From positions 258,956,001-259,020,000 of the forward strand of contig NC_092341.1 in NCBI RefSeq assembly GCF_046630445.1: a DNA stretch of 64,000 nucleotides. Reading direction: 5' to 3'. The notes under the pieces are model-generated. The model saw only the letters and a program-made list of their open reading frames with translations, was not told where the DNA came from and did no database searches. This stretch comes from Rutidosis leptorrhynchoides. Taxonomy: Eukaryota > Streptophyta > Magnoliopsida > Asterales > Asteraceae. Below, in pieces: positions 34,576 to 48,313 of this stretch (position 1 is the first letter of the stretch; every line of letters begins with the position of its first letter). The translations under genes and the position numbers were made by a program.

Positions 34576-35834
34576 GATTAATATTATTATTAATCTTATT
34601 ATTATTAATATTATTAATTAGTATTATACATAAAATACTACGACCAGGTTATGAGTGTGTCACTTTCAAAATGGTTTTACGAGCAGGATAGAGCTAAGGA
34701 AATTATGGGTTATTACTAAGGAGGTTATGGGTATTGTTCGAGGGTTATGCTCGTACAGTCAAACCTAGTATTTATCATCTCCGTTACGTCTACGTACTGT
34801 CCTACAATATTAAATCTCAATATTGATACGTTGAGATCTATGATTATTTGATATTCCGAGTTTCGGTCACATTACGATGAACAACTTTATGTGCTGCTAA
34901 GGTGAGTTTCATATGATCCCTTTTACTCTCTACATTTTTGGGCTGAGAATATATGCAAATGCTTTATTAACTGATTTACAATATTTATATGCGTGAGTTT
35001 CATTTGCTCCCCTTTTAATTGCTTTTGAAATCTATATTTTTGGGCTGAGAATACATGCACTTTATTTTAAATGCCATGGATACAAGTACATACTTAATTC
35101 TACACTGAGTTTAAACCGAAAATCCCTTAGCTTTGGTAACTAGTAACTGCCAGTACATAGGATGTGAACTGGTGGGCGTGAATAATAGTATATGGATCCA
35201 TAGGGCTTGACATCCCCGTCCGAGCTAGAGCGCTAGCCTTTTAACGAATGTATGTTATTTGAGTTTATGACACGTTGGTTTGCGTGTATTAAAACGAATG
35301 GGGTAATTATCATTATAACGTTAAAGCTTAGTTACCAGGGTGCTCTGTTATGTAGAATCTATTGATAAACGTTTCTGGATGAAACAACTGAAATCTTGTG
35401 ATCCACTTTTATATACAGATTATGCGAAACACTAAAACTATGAACTCACCAACCTTTGTGTTGACACTTGTTAGCATGTTTATTCTCAGGTTCCTAGAAG
35501 TCTTCCGCTGTTTGCTTATATGATAGACAAGCTATGTGCATGGAGTCTTACATGGCATATTTTTCAAGAAAACGTTGCATTCACCAAATCATCATCATGT
35601 ATCTTATTTTGACTGCATTGTCAACGGAAGTACTGTTGTAAACTATTATTTACGGTGATTGTCTATATGTAGAAATCATCAGATGTCGAAAACCTTTGAT
35701 TTAAATATTCATATATGGTTTGCCTTTTCAAAAGAATGCAATGTTTATAAAACGTATCATATAGAGGTCAAATACCTCGCAATGAAATCGATGAATGACG
35801 TGTTCGTCCATACGGATTTGGAGCGATCGTCACA
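33564..35834 (+). mobile_element. Solo LTR (2,271 bp), TSD ATTTG
   Basis: Starts TGTGACGACC and ends GATCGTCACA, flanked by ATTTG (33559-33563 and 35835-35839). The empty site is visible in the sister LTR at about 24670. It contains two perfect palindromes (34363-34378 and 34394-34411), then TATAAAAG at 34432-34439 and an (ATT)n run at about 34497-34574. It is the same family as the solo LTR at 60655-62228. An (AT)n run is at 33742-33798. Confidence 0.93.
34432..34439 (+). promoter_or_regulatory. TATA box in solo LTR
   Basis: TATAAAAG, 20 bp after the second of two perfect GC-rich palindromes, before a (CA)-rich leader. The same arrangement is seen near 61218 in a second copy of the family. 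Confidence 0.55.
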
Positions 35835-37066
35835 ATTTGATATCATAAAAATATTACGATAGGTTTTATTAAGGTAATTATATTACATATTTATTTGATA
35901 AAATAACATTGGTAATAATAATAAGTAAAAGTTGTATTATTTTGTAATAATAATGATTATTATCCTATTAATAAAAATATTAATTTTTATATTTACTAAA
36001 AATGATGTTATGATGAAATGATAGTTCTAATTCATAAAAATAATGAAATTTTATATTAGCAATGATATTCCTCTTAAAAATAATAATTTTTGTAAAATAA
36101 TGATATTTTTAATATTAATAATACTTTTAATAATAATAGTGATAAAAATAATGAAAAACGATAATTTTATCCATATCAATGTCATACAATATTTTAAATT
36201 TCATCATGATACACATACTCATTATTTCCTAATCGATTTGTTAGTAACTTTTAAATCGTCTTTCATATCGCGTTCATTTTAATGATAATAATAGTAGTTA
36301 TACTAATTAAGTGTTACTTAATATTATAATACTAATAATAATAAATGTTATGATAATGATATTACTAATAACTATTTTAATGATTAATAATAATAATAAT
36401 AATAATGTTAATTATAACTTTAACAATAGTAATAATAATAAAAAATAACAATTTTTAATGATAATACTTTTTATTGATAATAATAATAATAATAATAACA
36501 ATGATAATAATAATTTGATAAAAACTAGAACGATGATAATAACGACGATGAAAATAATCATTTATAATAATAATATCAAAAATTCAATTGACTATAACTT
36601 CTAATCCGTTCATCGAATCCATTCGACATCTAAATGAAAAGTTCTTAATTTTTCGCTAGCTTTTCAACGACATGCATATCTTATACCTTATCTCAATCGC
36701 AGGTGTAACTAATTCGAGATTCAACATAACCTAACTGAGGGCAATATCAAAAGTACAAGAATGCATAATCCTAAATACTCGAGCACTAGTCAGGGATACA
36801 CTATTATTATGTAAAAATTAATTCACGAGTACTCACGTATCAATATTGAGATTCAATATTGCAGGAAAGGTACGTAGACACAACGGAGATGACAAACACT
36901 AAATTGACCTCACGAGCATATCCATGAACCATACCCATCACCTCCATAGCCATAACCCATAATTTCCTTAGCCCTATCCAGCTCCCAAAATGTTTTAAGA
37001 TAACTCGTGCGTACCCCTTGTCGTAGTATTTTATGTATAACATGTACTAATAATAATACTAAATAC

Positions 37067-37067
<1 letters not shown>

Positions 37068-37124
<57 letters not shown>

Positions 37125-37151
37125 TATAATAATAATAATAATAATAATAAG

Positions 37152-37182
<31 letters not shown>

Positions 37183-37185
37183 ATT
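37068..37185. repeat. (AAT)n microsatellite in right LTR
   Basis: AAT units with a few interruptions, longer than the counterpart in the left LTR. Confidence 0.95.
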
Positions 37186-38420
37186 TAATTAATATACATA
37201 ATATTCCGTAATAGAAAGAAGATGCAAATGAACCAGAATGAGATGTGTTCGGTTTTTAAAGTATGTAATCACCAAATTTTCACCATGCGATCGCATGGAT
37301 TTGGTGTGGCTATACCATGCGAACGCATGAAGCATCTTTACAGCATATATCCACTCATTAAGGACTGCCGAAACCCCCTTTTCCATATATAACACATTAC
37401 ATATACGTAGTTTTTTTAATATTATTTAATATATATTATATTTAATCTTTAGAATTAATTAAATATTATATTAAATTTACGTGCGTAGTAAAAATGTAAA
37501 TTTTGTCCAAATGACTCATACGTTGTCACTCGACTCATATACCACTTTCGGTTTTTCGAGCGCACTTTCGTACGTTTAGAAAACTAGACTTTTACGTTAC
37601 GCGACGTGTACCTTTAATAATAATTTGATTTATTTATCAAAAAAAATGCTTTATGAAAATGTATCTTATAAAATTTGAGCGTCGTGGTCATTTGCTTCTA
37701 TAAATCAGTGACTCCTTGTTTACAAAAATATATTATTTTGTATTGGGATGTTTTATGACTAAGTTAAAAATATAGATATATATACATATTTAGAAATATA
37801 AGTTTGTGTCCAATACAACATTTAGTTTTTCAAAACTATTTATTTTCCAAAGTTTATTTTTATTTCATTTAGGAAAATAGTTTAGCGCTTAATGTTTTTC
37901 TTTTTAAGAATTTAAATGGATACAAGTACTAATCGTTTTTAAATATCAATTGCGTCACTAGGCGGGTGTTACTACCGTATACATAATTTAAAAACATATA
38001 TATTTAATGAACACGTTTTATATACACGTTACAACCGATATTTCAACTTACGTTTATTTATTTAAAGGCAGTTTAGATAGACAAGTCCTGTTATATGAAA
38101 AAGTGTTTTCGTACAGTTGAAAACTACATCAATTGATTACTATGGAATTCCATCGACAACATATGGAACCAAATACTATATTGTAAAGTATTTATACTTA
38201 ATATTTTGTTAACGTTATCAAGTTATAATATATACACATATACATATATAATCATATTCGTTCGTATAATGGTTCGTGAATCTTTAGAATTTGGTCGAGG
38301 TTCAATGAATGTATGAACACAGTTTAAAATTCTTGAGATTCAACTTACAAACTTTGCTTATCGTGTCGGGAATATATAAAGATTAATGTTTAAATTTGAT
38401 CGGAAATTTCCGGGTTGTCG

Positions 38421-38717
38421 CTAGAAAGTCGAGCAACTTCAGGGATGTCAAATGTCCTCAAGGTCTAGTACATATTGTTACAGGTGATGAAGGTATAAAG
38501 ATAAAGAGCAAGAAGAGGATAAAAAAACCTCTGAACACTCCTGGTGCAAAAACAGTGTTGACTAAGGAAACATTGATCTCCAGTGGCATTGTTGGGTTGC
38601 AAGAGTTCGGGAATGAAATTGGATTAGAATGGGTCGAGTCTGCTCTGGAGAGTTAATCTCCGCACTGTAAGTCATTTTTTCATTCTTTATTTATAATTAT
38701 TTATTATGAAGATCATT
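38421..38717 (+). pseudogene. LINE segment 2: end of ORF1 and start of ORF2
   Basis: The frame is open from the element border to TAA 38654-38656 and codes a Lys-rich C-terminal part of ORF1. A 49-bp gap then leads to ATG 38706, which opens ORF2 with the typical first residues of a plant LINE endonuclease. Only four codons (38706-38717) remain before a solo LTR interrupts; the continuation is at 41364. The close ORF1-ORF2 spacing is normal for L1-type LINEs. Confidence 0.8.
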
Positions 38718-40392
38718 TGTAACGACCCAGAATTTTCCGATCGTTCTATACTTATGAGATTAATATTTACATAAATTAAACCTTACCAACATGATAAGCA
38801 ATCCAAACTGTTGAGACTTATATTTTTGAAAAGAGTTTTACACAACGTTTGACCGTCCAATTTGACCGATGATATCACGAACTATATAACACACGATAAT
38901 TATACGATTATGTATATGTACATATCTATACATATTTAACATGATTTAAGGATGGTTTAACATTTCATTGTGAACTAACAACAATGAGTTATAAGTATAC
39001 TTTGAGACCACTAACTTAAGTTTTCAAAACGATAACTATATGTAACGTTCTTTGACATATATACTTACAATCTATAATGTGTTGTGATTTATGTCACCAA
39101 TATGATTTAAGTGTAATAGGATTAATTTGTAACCAAAATAATCTTGATAAATATCGAACAAGTTTGGGGAAGTGTGGAGTGCACACTTGTTTGAACTTAT
39201 CTTGATTATGACGGGGGTTCGGGGGCAGTGCCCCCGATAAGCGGGGTCCAAGGGGTGGCAACCCCTGGCGGGGTCCAAGGGGTGGCAACCCCTGGCGGGG
39301 TCCAAGGGGCAGAGCCCCTGGCTGGGGTCGAGCTAACATTGCTTTATTAAAAATGTCTTAAAATTTTATTTTGGCCCGGTTTGACCCAAAAATAAAAGCC
39401 CAGTTTTGAGCCTCTTTTACAGTTATAAACCCGTCCATATTTGAATTCTCGTTCCGATTCCTCAAAATTTCTACAAGTATATCTAGGGTATATGTAACCG
39501 TATCATACCCAGCTTCTATACGTATTTACTATTGGTATATACCAACAATAAACTTCAATGATCAGCCACTAGACATGATGTTACATGTGGGAACCAGCCA
39601 TTTAACCTCATGTGTGACTTTTGTGCAAGAAAACAAACTAAATCTCCTATATATCCATCCCATAATCATGCTATTTTGCACACACACACATACAATTTCA
39701 TTTCCAATTTTCTTTCAAGTTAATTCACTCCCTAATCTCTCTTCATTTACCTACTCAAGAACGTATCAATATAGTCATCCGATTTCAAGGAGATTACTTC
39801 CAATCTTTCAATCCCACTCCACCACTCTTTTGATTCCAAGATTATTTTCTATCTTTTCCAGTAGCTTTATCCAAGTAACTTGAGGTAGTAACCTTATTCA
39901 TAATCTTATTCGATTCATATTTATATAGCTATCTTATTTTGTGTTATAAAATTTTTAACAACAAGAACATAGTTTGAATGATTTCAAACCTGTTCGCAAA
40001 CTAAATAGATCCTTCTAATTTGATTTTTAAAACACTTCAAGACCTGTAATATATCATATTATGACAAAATCGGATTAATCATATCTTGGCTAATTAACAT
40101 AATATTTAATATATATTTACTTATGATTTTATTTTATATATTTCAGGACCACCCGTAAACAACACGAGAAGATTAATCATAAGACCTCATGATTGTACGC
40201 AACACGTCATTTGACAACACGATACTTTATGTACGCAACACGTCATTTGACAACATGGTACCATGGGTCAAGATTAATTCTGATCAACACGAATACGATG
40301 GGGTCTTTATTTATTTTATTTAAGCAACTAATTGTGGACCACTAACATCGGACTGCTAACTACGGACTAAGAAAATATTAAAAGTATTATAA

Positions 40393-40441
<49 letters not shown>

Positions 40442-41358
40442 ACGATTACTTGAAAAGAAAATATGTTGATATATTATATATATGGTTAGGTTCGTGATAT
40501 CTATCGGAGACCAAGTCGAGTTAAATACCTTCAAGACAAAAGTGAGTATATAGTCCCACTTTTAAACTCTAAATATTTCGGGATGAGAATACATGCATTT
40601 TATGATTTACGTTATGGACACAAGTGATTAAAAATATATATTCTACGTTGAGTTGTACCACTGGCATACTTCCCTGTAACTTGGTAACTATTATTTACAT
40701 GAGGTATTGTAAACGCGAATCCTGTTGATAGATCTATCGGGCCTGACAACCCCAACCGGACTGGACGACCAGTATTCAACGGTTGCACAGTACTTCGTTT
40801 CGGTAACTACACTTGGTACGGTGTAGTAAGATTTCATAATAAAGGGAATATGCGACGTTGATTAAATGTTAAGTATGGTTATCAAGTGCTCAACAACTTA
40901 GAATATTTTTATTAAAACGTTTATATATGAAATCTTGTGGTCTATATTTATAACGCTGCCGGCATTAAACCTATATCTCACCAACTTTATGTTGACGTTT
41001 TAAGCATGTTTATTCTCAGGTGATAACTAAAAGCTTCCGCTGCAATATGTTGAATTTAAGCAAGATCTTGAGTATGCATATTTGTGTCAAAAATAAAACT
41101 GCATATCGGAGGATTTGTAATGTAAAATATGTTGGAGGTCGTATTGTTATTATCACATGTAAAGTTTGTAAGTCTAAGATTATCGCTAAACGATAATCAT
41201 TATTAAGTTGTTTAAACCTTGTATTTGTAATAAAAGCTATGGTTTGTATTGTAAAAACGAATGCAGTTTTTTAAAAATGTCGCATATAGAGGTCAATACC
41301 TCGCGATGAAATCATATGTTATTGTATTCGTCCTTATGGTTAAGGTCGGGTTATGACA
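38718..41358 (+). mobile_element. Solo LTR (2,641 bp), TSD TCATT
   Basis: Starts TGTAACGACCC and ends GGGTTATGACA, flanked by TCATT (38713-38717 and 41359-41363). There is no internal region. It contains an array of four GC-rich hairpins at about 39212-39325 (GGGGGCAGTGCCCCC, AGGGGTGGCAACCCCT twice, AGGGGCAGAGCCCCT) and an (AT)n run at 40391-40438. It interrupts LINE ORF2 11 bases after the A of its start codon. Confidence 0.95.
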
Positions 41359-43962
41359 TCATTTCATTGAATGTACGTGGTCTCTGGAAGATTGGAGAAG
41401 ATACTATTAATCGGTTAAAGGACCTAATCTGAAGTCATAATCCTGACATCTTTTCAATTCAAGAATCCAAACTTAAAAAGTTAAATGATGGGCTCATTGA
41501 AATTATATGGGGAAATAATAATTTTGAGTACGTTTACAAACTTGCGGTGGGTTTTTCGGGTGGTACTATCCTTATTTAGAATCCTTCAAAATTTATTGTG
41601 TCTCAAGTGGTTGAACAAAAGTTCTTTTTAGATATCAAAGGGCAGTGGGTGGGTAAAACTTCGGATTCTATTATTATTAATGTTTACGAGCCCCACATTG
41701 ATAACCTTAAACAAAAGTTTTTTGATAGACTTAAAAGTATCATGCAGGTTGATGTTGATGATTGGATTATTTGTGGCGATTTTAACGAAGTAAGAAGAGA
41801 ATCAGAGCGCAAGAATTGTGTCTTTGTTGAAAGCAGGGCAAAAATGTTCAATGACTTTATTGATAAATCTAATTTAGTCGAGATTCCGTTAGGAGGTATG
41901 AAGTTCACTAGGATAAGTGATGATGGTCTAAAATATAGCAAACTTGACAGGTTTTTGGTCTCGAAAGCTTGTATAACTAGGTGGGTTGGTATTGTTGCGT
42001 GTACTTTAGATCGAAAACATTCTGATCATTGTCCTATTATTTTGAAAGTTTGTGCTAATGACTTTGGGCCGAGACCAACACGTGTTTTTAATAATTGTTT
42101 CGAAGATGTGGAATGTGAAGAATTAATTAAGGACGAGTGGAAATTGGCTACTAGAAACCCCCGGGCTGATTGTATTGTTAGGGACAAACTCAAAAGGACT
42201 AAACTGGTGATAAATAAAAATCTAATCCAAAATACAACACTCTCAACATCGAGATTGAGAACTTGCAAAAAGAGGTAGCTAAGTGGGAAAACCTCCTAGG
42301 TTCACGTGATTTAACAGAATCGGAAATTTTAGTATGGCTTCACACAAGGAAGAAGTGGTTCGAAAAAGACAAACAGAAATCCGAAATCCTAAAACATAAA
42401 TCTAGAGTTAAGTGGGCTACGGATGGGGATGAAAATAACAAATACTTTCATTCGTGTATAATAAGGAAACAAAATAAAAACAATATTCGTGGGTTAACTT
42501 GAATAGCTTATGGGTTGAAGATTCGGAAACAATTAAATTGGAAGCTTTCAAACACTTCCAAGAAAGATTCAGGGACACAAATGCAATAAGGTTTAAAATT
42601 CGGGATCCTCTTGAAAAATGCCTCACCTCCGAGGAAGAAAATCACATTGAAACACCTTTTACCCTAGTTGAAATTTTTAATGCTATTACCAATTATGGAG
42701 GGGATAAGGCACCGGGTCCTTACAGGTTCAATATGAAATTTTTCGTTAAATTTTGGGATGTAGTCAAAGAAGATATTCTTGTATTTTTTTAATCGGGTTT
42801 GGGATTCGGGTGAAATATCCAATGGCTGTAAATCATCTTTCATTGCTTTAATCCCATAAAAGAACGATCCACAAGGTTTTGGTGACTACCGTCCGATTAG
42901 TCTTATTGGGTGTTTGTACAAAATTCTGTCCAAAGTGTTGACAAATAGACTTCAGGCCGTCTTCTCTTCGATTATCGGGTTCGAACAAAGTGCATGCATC
43001 ATAAATCGTTATATTCTGGATGGTATCTTAATCGCCAACGAAGCACTACATGATATGAAAGCTACTAAATGTAAAGGTTTTTTTTATTTAAAGTTGACTT
43101 TGAGAAGGCTTTCGACAGTATTAACTGGGACTTCTTGTTCGAGATCATGAAGCTAATGGGGTTTGGTTCTTGATGGATTAAATGGATCAAATCATGTCTC
43201 TCTTTGGCATCTATCTCCATATTGATGAACGGTTCGCCTACGAAAGAATTCAAACTTCAAAGAGGAGTACGACAAGGTGATCCACTATCTCCTTACCTCT
43301 TCATCATGGCGGCCGAGGGACTTAATCATCTTACGAAAACAGCAGCTACTTCGAAGTGGTTCTCTGGGCTTCGGTTTGGTCGAGACAACATCCATCTAAC
43401 CCACTTACAATACGCGGACGACACCTTGTTTTTTGGGGAATGGAGTAAGAGGAACGCGCGTAACCTCATGAAGATACTTAAGTGCTTCGAAGCAACTTCG
43501 GGTTTAAAAGTAAATTTTCATAAAAGTTGTGTGTACGGGCTCATGGTATCTAATTCGAAAACAAGTGCTATGGCCGAATGGCTTGGTTGCGTGGCAGGTA
43601 CATTACCGATTACCTATCATGGCCTTCCTATCGGATCCTTCATAAAGAATGCAAAAGATTGGGAACCGGTTTTTGAAAAGTTTGGGAAAAGATTAGTGGA
43701 CAGGAAGGCTAAATCTCTATCCTACATCGAGCGACTAACTCTCATCAAATTTCTATTATCTAGTCTACCTCTTAACTTTTTTTCACTTTTTAAAGCTCCT
43801 ACATGTGTTATAAATAGATTAGAAAGCTTGAGACGTCGTTTTTTTTGTGGCGGGTCGAGTGATGTGTCGAAAATGTAATGGATAAAATGGGATACTTGTC
43901 TATTACCACTGGAATTTGGGGGGCTTGATATTGGACCACATGTGATTAAAAATCAAGCGTTA
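41359..43962 (+). pseudogene. LINE segment 3: ORF2 endonuclease and reverse transcriptase
   Basis: Encodes the APE-type endonuclease that nicks the target, and the RT that copies the element RNA. Endonuclease motifs in order: SLNVRG, IQESK, CGDFNEVR (about 41773-41796), SKLDRFLVS and the terminal SDHCPI (about 42020-42037). RT motifs: DKAPGP, YRPISLIGCLYKI (about 42886-42924), RGVRQGDPLSPYLF (about 43264-43305) and the catalytic YADD (about 43411-43422), then HGLPIGS. At least three frame changes (near 42240, 42500 and 43090) and many stops make it non-functional. The region ends at the insertion at 43963. Confidence 0.93.
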
Positions 43963-44998
43963 TGTGATGACCCGTCCAAATCCCTTTTGGACGAATACAT
44001 CATTCATTGATTTCATAGTGAGGTTTTGACCTCTATATGATACGTTTTGTAAACCTTGCATTCTTTTGAAAAGGCACACCAAAAATTTATATATATAAAT
44101 CCAAGGTTTTCGACGTCTGATGATTTCTACGTATAGACAATCACCGTATATAATAGTTTACAATACTACATCCGTTGACAATGCAGTCAAAATAAGATAC
44201 ATGGTGATGATTTTGTGAATGCAAAGTTTTCTTGAATAAATCATGTATGACTCCATGCACATAGCTTGTATAACGTATAAGTAAACAGCGGAAGACTTCT
44301 AGGAACCTGAGAATAAACACGCTTCAAAGTGTCAACACAAAGGTTGGTGAGTTCATAGTTTTAATGTTGCGCATAATCTGTATATAAAGGTGGATCACAA
44401 GATTTCAGTTGTTCTCATCCAGAAACGTTTATCAAAATATTCTACAAGATTGAGCACCCTGGTAACTAAGCTTTAACGTTATAATAAGTACCCCTATTTT
44501 AACATACATGCAACCAACATGTACAATACACGCAATCAACGTGTACTAAACTCAAATAGCATACGTCTGTTTTATAGTTCAGGCTAGGATTTCTATACCT
44601 GGAACGGACCGGGATGTCAAGCCCTATGGATCCATATACAACTATTCGCGCCCACCAGTTCTTATAACCGGCAGCTACTAGTTACCAAAGCTAAGGGATT
44701 TTTGGTTCAAACTCAGAGTAGAATTAAGTATGTACTTGTATCCATTGCATTTAAAATAAAGTGCATGTATTCTCAGCCCAAAAATATAGATTGCAAAAGC
44801 AATTAAAAAGGGAGCAAATAAAACTCACCTTAGCAGCACATAAGGTCATTCACCGAAATGTAACCGAAACTCAAAATGCAAAATAACCGTACATCTCAAC
44901 CTAGATAATATATGTTGGTCAATACATGTCTAATAAACTAGGTCGGGTCATAGTGTATCACAATCCTAATGCTCGAGACCGACATGCAAAAGTTAACA

Positions 44999-46487
44999 TG
45001 TAAGACCCAAATATTTATTGTACATAATGTATTTATGGTGTACGATGCGTGTATGAAGTATACGAAGCACGTACGTGTTGCTTGCTCGAACGTCGAAGGA
45101 AACTGGACGTTGTCTGAAGTGACAAGGTGTGTACGTATCTTTTCAACCCCAAATAAATTTTGAGTTGATGTTTCAAAGCCTTACCATTGGAAATAAAATC
45201 TTATTACGTTTCCAACGATATTTGATTCATCGAAAACGGAGCTACGGTTAAAAAGTTATGGGCAAAACAAGTTACTGGAAACTGACCTGAAGGTTGGAGT
45301 GGCGCTCCACCTTATGGAGCGGTGCTCCGATCGCGTCTGATGCAATTTTTAGCATTTTTAAAGTGTTTAAATGAGGGGTACTTTGGTCTTTTCACTTGGG
45401 GTCGGTTTGGGGTCATCAAAACTGATCCATTGATCATTTTGGATCACATTTCACTCATCAAACCCTCTCATCAAACCCTAGAGTGAGAAACCCATTTTAA
45501 GTGAGAGAAAGCTCCATTTGGAGAAGAAGAAGTTTGATTTGGGTCAAGTCTCAAGTATTAAAGCTGTTCATCTCGTCAACAGCATCATTTTGGCGGTATT
45601 GGTAAGTTCAAACTACGAATTTCATTGTTTGATTTGAGATTCAATGTTAGGGTTTGAGATAGTTAGTTGTAAAACCCACTTAGTTGATGAAGAGGGTTTA
45701 TGGAAACTTGCTATTTTGATATTTGGCGGGTTTTGGGTTGGTTAATGATTTAACCATGTTTAAGACTTGTAAATGGTGTATAGTCACTAGTATTAGTGAT
45801 TATTGATGTTTTGGAAACCATTAGGGTTCTTGTGGTTGACTAATTTTGACTAGAGTCAAAATTAGGGTTTGTTGATGATTATGACTCAATTGCCGATTTA
45901 ATAAGGTTTATAAACTTAAAATGGATTAAGTTGAAGCATTGAACCGAGTTAAATATGTTTTGGTGTCAAAACTTGCTAATGGCGTGATATTGACTTCTTA
46001 TGGGTCAAATTGGGGTTTAAGTGTCATTTTGGGCAAGATAGGTGTTTAACACCTATGATTGGCTTTGATTGGCATATTAGGACCATTCTCACTTGTGTTA
46101 GTGATTATTGGTTAGTTTGGGCGCGGTTGGTGCTTGGAAGTGCATTTGGGTCGAAATTGCACTAGTTGTCAATTTGGGTTGATTTTTATATCCACCCTAA
46201 TTGTGTTACTTGTTATGTGATAAATGGAATAGGTACATTTCATCGGTGATTGTTGATTATTCGGTAGCATTCTTCAAGGCGACAAGGTGAGTGTTAATAT
46301 CCTATGTGCACATGTATGTGTAGGATGGGTGCGGGTCGGGTGAAGTGGTTCTCGGTTATAGAGCTCACTTCACATATAGGTGGTTTTGATGGGCTTGTGT
46401 ATAGGTTCAATTGGCACGGTTGTGCGTTTTGGTTGTCGGTCTTGGTATTTGGTTTAGGAGTTAACCTCGGACGTTTATTTATTATTT

Positions 46488-46572
<85 letters not shown>

Positions 46573-47288
46573 ATTGTCGCCATGTAGCTAACCCTCCGGG
46601 TGTAGTTTCTTGGCGTTGTTTACATCGTCGTTGGTGAACTTATGTTGTTGGTACATATTTAGCTTGTTGCTTAGTGACCGTACGGTATGCTTAGATTAGC
46701 TTGCCTTTATGCTTGGATGCTCCGGTATGCGGTATTTATTTAATTATGTGGCGTGTCCATTTTATGCATATATGTGTATTTAGTATGTTTTCACTCACTA
46801 AGCGTTAGCTTACCCTCTCGTTGTTTACATTTTTTTTTATAGATTTGCTTGGATGCGGTGGCTCGGGTAAGCGTGGGAACTAGTGGCTCGCGTAGTTGCT
46901 TTAGAAGGCTTGCTTTTGGATTAATTAGGATTGGGTAGCGTATCCCCAATCACCATGCTCGGCTCTTATTTTGTGTTTAAAATTGTGGAGTCGAAACTAG
47001 TATTTTGTACTTAAAGGAGTAATTTGGGTCGATGTGGGCCCCGCTTTGTAAAACTTATTTTATGAATGGAATGTGCTAGTTTTCCATATATGATTACGTT
47101 GTGAAAAGCGTTTGGTCTAAATACGTCGGGAATTGGTCAAACATTTTCGCTAAGTTGGATTTTGGACAGGCCCAAATGGAGCGCCGCTCCAGGCTAAAAC
47201 GGCGCGCCGTGCCATTATGCTGTACAAGAAATTTTTTTTTATTTAATATTTCCACGTGATCGTTTGTATATCGGGTTGGGTTGTTACA
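44999..47288 (+). repeat. 5' LTR of the gag-only element
   Basis: TGTAAGACCC ... GGTTGTTACA. Palindromic motifs GGAGTGGCGCTCC (45296-45308), GGAGCGGTGCTCC (45316-45328), GGAGCGCCGCTCC (47178-47190) and GGCGCGCC (47201-47208) stand out from AT-rich surroundings. An (AT)n run is at 46491-46566. Confidence 0.95.
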
Positions 47289-47290
47289 AG

Positions 47291-47302
47291 TGGTATCAGA
47301 GC
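47291..47302 (+). other. Primer-binding site (initiator tRNA-Met)
   Basis: TGGTATCAGAGC two bases after the 5' LTR. Confidence 0.95.
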
Positions 47303-47725
47303 ATGGTCTAAGTGATTTAGGCGACTTGAGATAGGTGCCTAGACTTAGACTTTTGAGTGTGCTTAATTTGTTACGGGACTTGTAGGATTACGGGTCAGAA
47401 TGGGTTATAGTTAGTGCCTTGTTTGTAAGTGGACTAACGTTTATATTAGTAATGCGGATATTATTAATATATTATTGTGTTGTGATAATAATTCTCACGT
47501 GTGTTGTTGTCACGTAGAATTTGTTTGTGTTTGTTTATGACATCAAGCGAGGCGGTCGTCGTACTAACAAGTTGATATGGCGTGTATGCGTAATAAGGAC
47601 TTGCAAACCTTATTACGGGTGCAAAACATGTCTAACAAGTGATGTACGACGAGTGTTTAGCAAGATGGGACATTGTTGTGCGTGTGGTCTATACATTCGT
47701 GATCTAATCGTTTGCATCCCTTAGA

Positions 47726-48313
47726 ATGAAAACGGAAGATGGAGACAGAACGAGTGAGCCTATTCACGAAGGGAAGGATGAGTTAACGTTAAAGATTGAG
47801 GCCGTGTTTGAACAATATGTCTCGGTTTTCACCGGCAAAGTTAGAGAAGTAACCAAGGAGTTGGTCGAAGGACAAATGACGAAAATGGTTCGAGACCAAG
47901 TGACTAAAGTTGTAAAGGAAGAGTTTGAAAAGAGGGTTCCCAAACCTCGAGGTAGCGATGATGAAGATGTACTTGCAAGGTTAGGATTACATGGTGCTCA
48001 TGGTATGAGGGCACTAAGTACACCTGAAGGCGCCGGGAATGTGAAGAAGAAGAGTAAGAAGGGTTACAAGCTCACGTGCTTTAAGTGTGAGGAACTGGGT
48101 CATTTGGCACAAGATTGTACGGTGGTGCCTTTAGGCTCAATCAGGTGTTTCATTTGCCGGATGGAGGGACACCAGAAGTCAGAGTGTTCCGAATCGCATG
48201 ACGATCGGGTTAGGGGGTTAGAGCGCAAATACATGATGGGTAGTGGAGCACGGAAGCCCAACAACGCTACATTTGGTACCTTTAGTATGAAATTATATGT
48301 TGGTCGTTTGTAA
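47726..48313 (+). CDS. gag: Gag-like protein with two CCHC zinc knuckles
   Basis: A 195-residue protein starting at ATG 47726, about 420 bp after the PBS. Residues 20-70 are charged and likely helical; a basic linker precedes the knuckles. Knuckle 1 has C118, C121, H126 and C131; knuckle 2 has C141, C144, H149 and C154. It probably binds element RNA for packaging. It is much shorter than a complete gypsy Gag, and the large N-terminal capsid part is missing, so it resembles a nucleocapsid-only product. It is followed by about 2.6 kb without coding motifs. It is intact, with no stops, which suggests some selection or recent activity. Confidence 0.8.
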   Translation: MKTEDGDRTSEPIHEGKDELTLKIEAVFEQYVSVFTGKVREVTKELVEGQMTKMVRDQVTKVVKEEFEKRVPKPRGSDDEDVLARLGLHGAHGMRALSTPEGAGNVKKKSKKGYKLTCFKCEELGHLAQDCTVVPLGSIRCFICRMEGHQKSECSESHDDRVRGLERKYMMGSGARKPNNATFGTFSMKLYVGRL

